Assembly: GCA_016872875.1 (NCBI GenBank)
Contig: VGYW01000272.1
Location: 1 to 11,487 of the forward strand
Direction: 5' to 3'
Length of the DNA: 11,487 nt
From: Planctomycetota bacterium
GTDB lineage: Bacteria > Planctomycetota > PUPC01 > DSUN01
In this document: positions 1 to 5,007 of the stretch, in pieces
Numbering within the stretch: position 1 is the first letter of the stretch
Layout of the letters: the number at the start of each line of letters is the position of its first letter
Program-made: the position numbers and the translations under genes
Notes under the pieces: generated by a model
Database searches by the model: none
The model's input: the letters and a program-made list of their open reading frames with translations, nothing else
Told to the model about the DNA's origin: nothing

Positions 1-1
1 C

Positions 2-736
2 CTCGACGCCATCGCGCACATGGACAGGGCGGACGACGACATCGGGCTGGACACGATCGAGATGGGGGCGACCATTGCGGTGGCGATGGAGGGCGGCCTG
101 CTGCCCTTCGGGGACGCCGCGGGCGCACTCCGCCTGCTCGACGAGGTCCGCAAGGGCACGCCGCTCGGCCGCATCCTCGGCTCGGGGGCCGCGGTCACGG
201 GCAAGGCATTCGGCGTCAGCCGCATCCCGTGCGTGAAGGGCCAGGCCATGCCCGCCTACGACCCAAGGGCCGCGAAGGGCATCGGGGTCACTTACGCCAC
301 GAGCACGATGGGCGCGGACCACACGGCCGGCTACGCCATCGCGCAGAACGTGCTCGGCGTCGGCGGCTCGGTGAATCCGTTGAAGCCGGAGGGCCAGGCG
401 GCCCTCAGCGCCGCCCTCCAGCAGGCCACGGCCGCGCTCGACAGCACGGGACTGTGCCTCTTCGTCGCCTTCTGCGTCCTCGACGTGCCCGACGCGGGCC
501 AGGCCGTCGTGGACATGGTGAACGCCCACTGCGGCACGAGCTGGTCGCCGGGCGACTACCTTGAGATTCTCGGCAAGGCCACGCTGCGGGCGGAGCGGGC
601 CTTCAACCGCGCCGCGGGCTTCGGGGCCGCCGACGACCGCCTGCCCCACTTCATGAAGGTGGAGGCGCTGCCGCCCCACAACACCGTTTTCGACGTCCCC
701 GACGAGGAGCTCGATGGCGTCCATGCCGGACTCTGA
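2..736 (+). CDS. aor: Aldehyde:ferredoxin oxidoreductase, C-terminal part (5' end outside window)
   Basis: The frame is open from the first bases of the window, so this is the 3' part of a longer gene; about 244 codons are visible, against roughly 600 residues for the family. Members oxidise aldehydes to acids and pass electrons to ferredoxin, using a tungsten (or molybdenum) bis-pterin cofactor and a [4Fe-4S] cluster in the cytoplasm. Family-typical blocks are visible: GLDTIEMG near the start, then KGQAMPAYDPRAAKGIG and GADHTAG, then DSTGLC (Cys codon 455-457), and PPHNTVFDVPDEELD at the C-terminus. From knowledge of the family, the DxxGLC cysteine is the fourth cluster ligand; the N-terminal CxxCxxxC ligands lie outside the window. 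The 3' end overlaps the MoaD-like gene by 23 nt, which suggests translational coupling. The aldehyde substrate cannot be told from this fragment. Confidence 0.93.
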   Translation, partial: LDAIAHMDRADDDIGLDTIEMGATIAVAMEGGLLPFGDAAGALRLLDEVRKGTPLGRILGSGAAVTGKAFGVSRIPCVKGQAMPAYDPRAAKGIGVTYATSTMGADHTAGYAIAQNVLGVGGSVNPLKPEGQAALSAALQQATAALDSTGLCLFVAFCVLDVPDAGQAVVDMVNAHCGTSWSPGDYLEILGKATLRAERAFNRAAGFGAADDRLPHFMKVEALPPHNTVFDVPDEELDGVHAGL

Positions 737-983
737 TGCACGGATCACGGTGCAGGTCATGCTGCGGTCGGTCCTGGGTCGGTATCGGCCTGACCCCAGG
801 GACCGCAAGCCGTTCGCCGTCCAACTGGCGCCGGGCGCGACGGTGCGGGACCTTCTTGCGAAGCTGGGCGTGCCCGAGGCGGTGGCCAAGCTCATCTTCG
901 TGGACCACGTCCGCTGCGACCCATCGGCCGTGCTGAACGACGGCGCGAGCGTGGACGTGTTTCCGCCGATTGCGGGGGGGTGA
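714..983 (+). CDS. MoaD/ThiS-family ubiquitin-like sulfur carrier protein
   Basis: This is a small protein of 89 residues with the beta-grasp MoaD/ThiS pattern: a TVRDLLAKLGVP segment, a hydrophobic core strand, a DGASVDVFPPIAGG ending and a C-terminal Gly-Gly that abuts the TGA stop. In this family the terminal glycine is adenylylated and converted to a thiocarboxylate that delivers sulfur, for MoaD to molybdopterin. The start chosen is ATG 714, which has GAGGAG at 704-709 four bases upstream; ATG 723 is a second candidate with poorer spacing. The gene begins inside the aor reading frame, so the two are probably translated together. The context suggests it serves the pterin cofactor of the tungsten enzyme. 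A ThiS or general sulfur-carrier role cannot be excluded from sequence alone. Confidence 0.87.
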   Translation: MASMPDSDARITVQVMLRSVLGRYRPDPRDRKPFAVQLAPGATVRDLLAKLGVPEAVAKLIFVDHVRCDPSAVLNDGASVDVFPPIAGG

Positions 984-989
984 GCGGCC

Positions 990-1094
990 CTCTTGATCGT
1001 CCTCGTCCTCGTCCTCGTCCTCGACTCCTCTCTTCCCCAAGGCAAGAGAATCGAGGACGAGGGACGAGGACGAGGGACGAGGACGATTGAAGAG
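990..1094. repeat. Long imperfect hairpin built from TCGTCC-type repeats
   Basis: The left arm (from 996) is several tandem copies of TCGTCC ending in CTCGA at about 1024. The right arm (1051-1087) is the complementary GAGGACGAGG(G)ACG series, with extra G residues that would bulge. Pairing continues outward as CTCTT (990-994) with AAGAG (1090-1094), and inward as CTCTT (1030-1034) with AAGAG (1044-1048), leaving a 9-nt loop. It lies between the moaD-like stop and the promoter of the TPR gene. It could end or stabilise the upstream transcript, but no T tract follows, so it is not a classical intrinsic terminator. Confidence 0.8.
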
Positions 1095-1108
1095 CGATCT
1101 GGCGCGCT

Positions 1109-1137
1109 TTGACTTTCCGGCGAGTGTGTGCTATAGT
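1109..1137 (+). promoter_or_regulatory. Predicted sigma70-type promoter for the TPR gene
   Basis: TTGACT at 1109-1114 and TATAGT at 1132-1137 are separated by exactly 17 bases. Each hexamer is close to consensus, which is notable in such GC-rich DNA. Transcription would start near 1144, giving a leader of about 40 nt before the GTG start at 1185. This is predicted from motif match only. Confidence 0.7.
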
Positions 1138-1171
1138 TTGGCGAGTTGTGAGCGATACGTCCTGGGGCTTG

Positions 1172-1177
1172 AGAGGA
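1172..1177 (+). promoter_or_regulatory. Ribosome binding site fixing the GTG start of the TPR gene
   Basis: AGAGGA lies 7 bases before GTG 1185. No ATG in the same frame has a comparable site, so this motif supports the GTG start. Confidence 0.65.
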
Positions 1178-1184
1178 TGCCTTT

Positions 1185-2585
1185 GTGGACGCGAGCAAGC
1201 TGACGGAGAAGGCGGCGGTGGCCGCCGAGCGGGGGAACTTCGATTACGCGATCGACCTCTACGTGCGGCTGCTGGAGCTCCAGCCGAAGCACGTGGAGGC
1301 CCGCAAGGCGCTCCGCGCCGTGGAAATCCGCCGCTGCCAGGAGCGCGGGGTCACGAAGTCCGGCGCAGGCGGCTGGTTCCGCGGACTCGGGCATCTCGTC
1401 TCCGCAGGCATCTACATCGTCATCCGCAAGCCCGAGAAGGCGATGATCGCCTGCGAGTCGTTCCTCAAGAACGACCCCTACAACAAGTCGGTGCTGCGCC
1501 TCCTTGCCCGCGCGGCGGAGAAGGCGGGCTACCTGGACACCGCGGTGCTGGTGCTGGAGGACGTGCGGACCGGCTCCGGCTCGCCGACCAAGGGCATCGG
1601 AAAGCGGGGCTACGTGAAGGTGCTCCGGCAGCTCGGCGAGCTCTACGCGCAGACCGAGCGCCTGCCCCTGGCCGCCGAACGCATCGAAGAGGTCCTCAGG
1701 CTCCTCCCCGGCGACCGCGAGGCCGAACGCCGCATCCGGGACATCGCGGCCCAGCGCTCGATGAAGGAGGGCGGCTGGGACAAGGCGGGCAAGGCCGGCG
1801 GATACCGCGAGGTCCTCAAGGACGAGGAAGGCGCCAAGCGCATGGAGGACTCCCAGCGCGACATCCGCACCCGCGAGGACATCCTGGCCGCCATCGAGCG
1901 CGTCAAGAACGACCTCGTGAAGGACCCCAACAACACGCGCCACCTCACCCAACTGGGCGACCTCTACAAGATGCTGAAGGACTGGGCGGCGGCCCGCACC
2001 CAGTACGACAAGGCCCAGAAGATCGACCCGCACAACTTCATGGTCACCGAGCGGCAGGGCGACCTGCGCCTCGCCGAGATGGACGAGGAGATCGAGCGCG
2101 AGGCCAAGGACCCAACCAAGAAGGAGCATGTCGCCCAACTGCGCAAAGAGCGGATGCAGTTCGCCTTCGGCGAGTACCAGCGGCGTGCGAAAGCCCGGCC
2201 CCAGGACCTTCCCACCCGCTTCGCCCTCGCCAACGTCCTCTACGAGGCGGGCCGCTTCAAGGAGGCATCGGCGCAGTTCCAGCTCGCCTCGCGCGACCCG
2301 CAACACCGCCGGACCGCGCTCCACCGCCTGGGCATCTGCTTCCAGAAGCAGGGGCTCGTGGACCTCGCCGTTGAGCAATATGAGAAGGCGATCTCCGGCG
2401 CCAGCATCGTGGACCAGGAGGTCAAGGACATCCTGTATGCCCTGGGCGAGGCGCACGAGAGCCACGGGCGGCTCCCACAGGCCCTGGAGGCATACAAGCG
2501 GCTGTTCGAGGTGGACATCGGCTACCGCGACGTCTCGAAGAAGATCGAGGACCTGTACAAGCAAGGCGCCAGGGACGAGAGCTAG
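1185..2585 (+). CDS. Tetratricopeptide-repeat (TPR) protein
   Basis: The protein has 466 residues and no signal peptide or clear membrane segment, so it is probably cytoplasmic. Several TPR helix pairs are readable: residues about 7-40 (GNFDYAIDLYVRLLELQP), 82-125, 142-178, 248-283 (LGDLYKMLKDWAAARTQY), and a C-terminal run of about 340-455 (LANVLYEAGRFKEA, FQKQGLVDLAVEQYEKAI, ALGEAHESHGRLPQALEAY). TPRs are protein-interaction scaffolds, so the partner and the job cannot be named. A highly charged stretch around residues 185-225 interrupts the repeats and may be a flexible linker. The GTG start at 1185 has a good ribosome binding site, and the gene has its own strong-looking promoter. It is probably not part of the aor operon and may be expressed constitutively. 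Confidence 0.88.
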   Translation: MDASKLTEKAAVAAERGNFDYAIDLYVRLLELQPKHVEARKALRAVEIRRCQERGVTKSGAGGWFRGLGHLVSAGIYIVIRKPEKAMIACESFLKNDPYNKSVLRLLARAAEKAGYLDTAVLVLEDVRTGSGSPTKGIGKRGYVKVLRQLGELYAQTERLPLAAERIEEVLRLLPGDREAERRIRDIAAQRSMKEGGWDKAGKAGGYREVLKDEEGAKRMEDSQRDIRTREDILAAIERVKNDLVKDPNNTRHLTQLGDLYKMLKDWAAARTQYDKAQKIDPHNFMVTERQGDLRLAEMDEEIEREAKDPTKKEHVAQLRKERMQFAFGEYQRRAKARPQDLPTRFALANVLYEAGRFKEASAQFQLASRDPQHRRTALHRLGICFQKQGLVDLAVEQYEKAISGASIVDQEVKDILYALGEAHESHGRLPQALEAYKRLFEVDIGYRDVSKKIEDLYKQGARDES

Positions 2586-2670
2586 CCCGCATTTCTGGCG
2601 AAATGCGGGAAGCCCGAGATCCCAAATCCCAAATCCGAAGGAATACCAAAGCCGAAAACGCCAACCCCCA
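2586..2670. repeat. Palindrome (CCCGCATTTC family) with A/C-rich tail, copy 1
   Basis: A perfect 10-bp stem, CCCGCATTTC (2586-2595) with GAAATGCGGG (2600-2609) and a 4-base loop, starts immediately after the TPR stop codon. It is followed by about 60 bases that are roughly four-fifths A+C on the + strand, including two CCCAAAT units. The same stem core followed by the same kind of tail recurs at 11360-11460, so this looks like a dispersed intergenic repeat. It may also mark the 3' end of the TPR transcript, but there is no T tract. Confidence 0.78.
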
Positions 2671-2679
2671 GAACCTCAT

Positions 2680-2685
2680 TGGAGG
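2680..2685 (+). promoter_or_regulatory. Shine-Dalgarno site for rpsT
   Basis: TGGAGG lies 5 bases before ATG 2691. It fixes that ATG as the start rather than the ATT-initiated extension from 2679. Confidence 0.75.
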
Positions 2686-2690
2686 CATTC

Positions 2691-2978
2691 ATGCCGAGGT
2701 CAGGAACGACGAAGAAGCGTATTCGCCAGAATATCAAGCGGCGCCTTCGGAACCGCGCGGCCAAGGGCGCGGTGAAGGCGCAGGTGAAGAAGCTCCTCAC
2801 GACGCTTGAGGGCGGCGACGCCGAGGGCCGGGCACGCGAGTTCAAGGCCGCGGTCCGCGCGCTCGACAAGGCGGCCGCCCACGGCGTGCTCCACAAGAAC
2901 GCCGCGGCCCGCCGCAAGTCCCGCCTCGCGGCGAGGCTCAAGAAGGCATCCGCTGCCACGCCTGCGCCCCAGGCCTGA
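2691..2978 (+). CDS. rpsT: 30S ribosomal protein S20
   Basis: The protein has 95 residues, slightly longer than the usual 85-90. It is very basic and almost entirely helical, as expected for S20, which binds 16S rRNA early in 30S assembly. Recognisable blocks are an N-terminal TTKKRIRQNIKRRLRNRAAK, a middle FKAAVRALDKAAAHGVLHKN and a basic C-terminal NAAARRKSRLAARLKK. ATG 2691 has a strong TGGAGG site at the right distance. The last residues (SAATPAPQA) are a low-complexity extension. The gene stands alone between a TPR gene and tldD, with repeat elements on both sides, so it is probably a single-gene unit. No promoter could be recognised in the A/C-rich upstream stretch. Confidence 0.95.
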   Translation: MPRSGTTKKRIRQNIKRRLRNRAAKGAVKAQVKKLLTTLEGGDAEGRAREFKAAVRALDKAAAHGVLHKNAAARRKSRLAARLKKASAATPAPQA

Positions 2979-2984
2979 AGGGAG

Positions 2985-3054
2985 TGGATGACTGGATGAC
3001 TGGATGACTGGATGGGTGTCGGACAATCATCCATTCATCCACCGATCCAAACAT
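2985..3054. repeat. 8-bp tandem repeat (TGGATGAC) with partly complementary second arm
   Basis: TGGATGAC is repeated almost four times from 2985 to 3014. After about 12 bases the sequence turns into ATCATCCATTCATCC-like DNA (3027-3054), which is partly the reverse complement, so a hairpin can form. It fills the gap between the rpsT stop and tldD. An in-frame ATG at 3012 falls within the repeat and is unlikely to be the real tldD start. Confidence 0.75.
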
Positions 3055-3062
3055 CCCCTTGT

Positions 3063-4424
3063 ATGGAAGCAGTTCTCAAGGATGCTCTAGGGCATGCCCG
3101 CGCCGACTACGCGGAGGTCCGCGTGGAGCGGAGAACCTCCACGCGGATCAGCTACGTCGGCCGCGAGCTGGAGGACCTCTCCGGCTTCACCTCCGCCGGC
3201 GGATGCGTCCGCGCGCTCGTCAAAGGCGGCTGGGGCTTCGTGGCCTTCAACGACCTCGGCGACCTGCCGCGCTACGTGCGCCTGGCCTGCGAGCAGGCGG
3301 CCCTTGTGGGGCGCACGAAGAGCCAGTTGGCGCCAGTCGTCCCGGCCACGGACAGCGTGGCGGCGCGGCCCGACTCTGACCCCCGCCAAGTGCCTCTCGC
3401 CCAGAAGGAAGCCCTCTGCCGGCACTATAACGGCCTCATCCTGGCACGCGAGCGGGTCCAGACCTCCAGCGTGCGCTACCACGATTCCTGGGCCGAGACG
3501 ACGTTCGTCTCCACCGACGGCGCGTGCGTCCGACAGGAGGAGGTCTTCTGCGGCGCCGCGCTCGCCGCGATTGCCAAGGACGGGATGAACGTCCAGCGCG
3601 CCCACAAGGGCGTGGGCGACCTCCGCGGCTACGCAATCGTCGAGGGCCTCGACGCCGACTGCGAGAGGGTCACGGAGCGCGCCGTCGCGCTCCTGGCGGC
3701 AGAGCCGGTGAAGGGCGGACGCCACACCGTCATCATTGACCCCCTCCTCGCCGGGGTGTTCGCGCACGAGGCATTCGGGCACCTCAGCGAGGCGGACTTC
3801 GTCTACGAGAACCCGCCGCTGCGCGAGATGATGCAGCTAGGCAGACGCTTCGGGCAGGACCACCTGAGCATCGTGGACGACCCGACGCTGCCCAACGAGG
3901 CCGGCTCCTACCGCTTCGACAGCGAGGGCACGCCCGCCCGCCGCACCGAGCTGATCAAGGGCGGCGTGCTCGCCAGCCGCCTCCACTCGCGCGAGACCGC
4001 CGCCAAGATGGGCGAGGAGCCTACCGGCAACGCACGCGCAATCAGCCACCAGTTCCAGCCCATCGTGCGGATGTCCAACACCTACATCGAGCCGGGGAAA
4101 TGGGCGCTGGATGACCTCCTGTCCGACACGGGCGAGGGGCTGTACGTCCGCGGCTCGCTCGGCGGCCAGACCGAGATGGAGATGTTCACGTTCTCGGCCG
4201 AAGAGGCGTTCGCCATCCGGGGCGGCCGCCGCGCCGAGCGGCTCCGCGAGGTGGTCCTCACGGGCAATGTCTTCGAGACCCTTGCGAGCATAGACGCGGT
4301 CGGGAGCGACCTCGCCTTCTACGGCGGCCTGGGCGGCTGCGGCAAGGGCGAGCAGAGCCCGCTCCGCGTCTCCACAGGCGGCCCACACATCCGCATCCGA
4401 AACTGCCTTGTTGGGGGGCGTTGA
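3063..4424 (+). CDS. tldD: TldD, metal-binding subunit of the TldD/TldE metallopeptidase
   Basis: The protein is 453 residues from ATG 3063, close to the family length. TldD pairs with TldE (PmbA); the heterodimer cleaves unfolded peptides in the cytoplasm and is known in E. coli for microcin B17 maturation and CcdA turnover. The HExxxH motif is intact (His235, Glu236, His240 in HEAFGHLSEAD). The C-terminal GGCGKGEQ block carries Cys426, matching the cysteine reported as third metal ligand in E. coli TldD, and GGPHIRI follows as usual. The start at 3063 (MEAVLKDALGHARADYAEVRVE) matches the family N-terminus; the in-frame ATG at 3012 lies in repeat DNA. No convincing ribosome binding site is visible before 3063. 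pmbA follows but is now separated by an inserted element. Physiological substrates cannot be deduced here. Confidence 0.94.
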   Translation: MEAVLKDALGHARADYAEVRVERRTSTRISYVGRELEDLSGFTSAGGCVRALVKGGWGFVAFNDLGDLPRYVRLACEQAALVGRTKSQLAPVVPATDSVAARPDSDPRQVPLAQKEALCRHYNGLILARERVQTSSVRYHDSWAETTFVSTDGACVRQEEVFCGAALAAIAKDGMNVQRAHKGVGDLRGYAIVEGLDADCERVTERAVALLAAEPVKGGRHTVIIDPLLAGVFAHEAFGHLSEADFVYENPPLREMMQLGRRFGQDHLSIVDDPTLPNEAGSYRFDSEGTPARRTELIKGGVLASRLHSRETAAKMGEEPTGNARAISHQFQPIVRMSNTYIEPGKWALDDLLSDTGEGLYVRGSLGGQTEMEMFTFSAEEAFAIRGGRRAERLREVVLTGNVFETLASIDAVGSDLAFYGGLGGCGKGEQSPLRVSTGGPHIRIRNCLVGGR

Positions 4425-4426
4425 GT

Positions 4427-4435
4427 GTGGTAGAT
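4427..4435. repeat. Left copy of 9-bp target-site duplication
   Basis: GTGGTAGAT here is identical to 4999-5007. The two copies directly abut the terminal inverted repeats of the element between them, which is the arrangement left by transposition. This copy begins 2 nt after the tldD stop codon. Confidence 0.8.
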
Positions 4436-4476
4436 GAGTATAGCCCCCAGTTCTGGTGTTCTGCGCGCGGGCCGAC

Positions 4477-4490
4477 GCTCCGAATGGAGC
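4477..4490. repeat. Hairpin with compensatory partner at 4950-4963
   Basis: GCTCCGAATGGAGC folds as a 5-bp stem. The equivalent position in the other half of the element (4950-4963, GCCCCAGTCGGGGC) has changed both sides of a stem pair, so pairing is kept. Confidence 0.65.
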
Positions 4491-4553
4491 GTACTATAGC
4501 AGCCCAGGGCGAAGCCCTGCTCTTTGCCCACATCTTCTGGGGGCTGGGGTTTA

Positions 4554-4569
4554 GCCCCCGAATGGGGGC
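4554..4569. repeat. Hairpin with compensatory partner at 4743-4758
   Basis: GCCCCCGAATGGGGGC folds as a 6-bp stem. Its counterpart at 4743-4758 (GCCCGCGTCGGCGGGC) swaps a C-G pair for G-C while keeping the stem intact. Confidence 0.65.
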
Positions 4570-4574
4570 GTTTG

Positions 4575-4737
4575 AGCCGTAGCCCAGGGCGACCGAAGGG
4601 AGCCCTGGGAAAAGGCCCCGCCAGCGTAGAGCCCCCGAAGCGGGGCGATTCAATGGGCGTGAAACGCCCCCTTCGGGGGCTTGGATGCGGGGGACGCGCG
4701 ATCCCAGGGCTCCCTTCGGTCGCCCTGGGCTACGGCT
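4575..4737. repeat. Perfect 36-nt inverted repeat at the core of the element
   Basis: Bases 4575-4610 are the exact reverse complement of 4702-4737. The 91-nt spacer holds two further GC-rich hairpins (4631-4646 and 4666-4680). Each 36-nt arm also contains its own small hairpin with CCCAGGGC and GCCCTGGG sides. Confidence 0.9.
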
Positions 4738-4823
4738 GGGTCGCCCGCGTCGGCGGGCTACAAGGCCCCGAGATGTGGGCAAAGATCAGGGCGAAGCCCT
4801 GGGACAGGCGGGCGGCCGGATTC

Positions 4824-4897
4824 AGCCCTGTAGGGGCGTACTAGCCGCCGCAGGAGGGATGTCGCGCATGGACCACGCAGTACGCCCCTTCAGGGCT
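4824..4897. repeat. Extra inverted repeat present only in the right half of the element
   Basis: The arms 4824-4842 and 4879-4897 (AGCCCTGTAGGGGCGTACT and its complement) match at 18 of 19 positions around a 36-nt spacer. The segment has no counterpart in the left half and is bounded by inverted AGGGCGAAGCCCT units, so it may be a later insertion or module duplication. Confidence 0.7.
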
Positions 4898-4998
4898 AAC
4901 CTACATATCGCCTCCTTTCCCAGGGCTTCGCCCTGGGCTGCTATAGTACGCCCCAGTCGGGGCTTCAGACCAGCTCACGACAACTGGGGGCCATACTC

Positions 4999-5007
4999 GT
5001 GGTAGAT
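4999..5007. repeat. Right copy of 9-bp target-site duplication, overlapping the pmbA start
   Basis: This GTGGTAGAT is identical to 4427-4435. Its first three bases are the GTG start codon of pmbA, so the present start codon lies in the duplicated target. Confidence 0.8.

Larger units (their letters stand above)
4427..4582 (+). other. Vestigial 51-codon frame from the displaced pmbA start codon
   Basis: The GTG in the left 9-bp repeat lies 2 nt after the tldD stop and is the probable ancestral pmbA start. From it the frame reads MVD, as pmbA does, then runs through the inserted element for 51 codons to TAG 4580-4582. It could be translated by coupling to tldD, but it resembles no protein and follows repeat DNA, so it is probably a by-product of the insertion and not a gene. 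Confidence 0.35.
4436..4998. mobile_element. Non-autonomous, MITE-like nested-palindrome element inserted between tldD and pmbA
   Basis: The 563-bp block has terminal inverted repeats, GAGTATAGCCCCCAGTT (4436-4452) and AACTGGGGGCCATACTC (4982-4998), matching at 16 of 17 positions, and sits between perfect 9-bp direct repeats. Nested arms lie inside: 4490-4519 with 4921-4950 (perfect 30 nt), 4505-4535 with 4771-4801 (27 of 31), and 4575-4610 with 4702-4737 (perfect 36 nt). Small hairpins with GCCC-type stems punctuate it. The right half has an additional segment at about 4802-4920 with its own 19-nt arms (4824-4842 and 4879-4897, one mismatch). No transposase is encoded, so movement would need a protein from elsewhere. 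Modular AGGGCGAAGCCCT hairpins look like dispersed intergenic repeat units, but copy number cannot be seen from one window. Confidence 0.8.

Noticed and set aside
651..1040. Acidic EDEDEDD protein on the - strand
   Set aside because: Its acidic tract is a translation of the TCGTCC repeat, and it crosses the real moaD-like gene.
1131..2564. Long open frame of 477 codons on the - strand opposite the TPR gene
   Set aside because: It mirrors a well-supported + strand gene. Long antisense frames are expected in GC-rich coding DNA, and the product shows no domain.
3012..3062. N-terminal extension of TldD from ATG 3012
   Set aside because: The extra 17 residues are encoded by the TGGATGAC repeat and its second arm and do not resemble the family N-terminus.
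4258..4844. Two open frames inside the nested-palindrome element, one on each strand, giving similar SRSPGRPKGALG peptides
   Set aside because: The similar peptides come from translating the two arms of the same inverted repeat. They are repeat artefacts and not genes.
4436..4998. CRISPR array
   Set aside because: The repeats are inverted and nested, unequal in length and irregularly spaced, with no unique spacers of constant size and no cas genes.
4925..4998. Promoter inside the element based on TATAGT at 4942-4947
   Set aside because: No -35-like hexamer lies at suitable spacing, and the motif is part of a conserved repeat arm.
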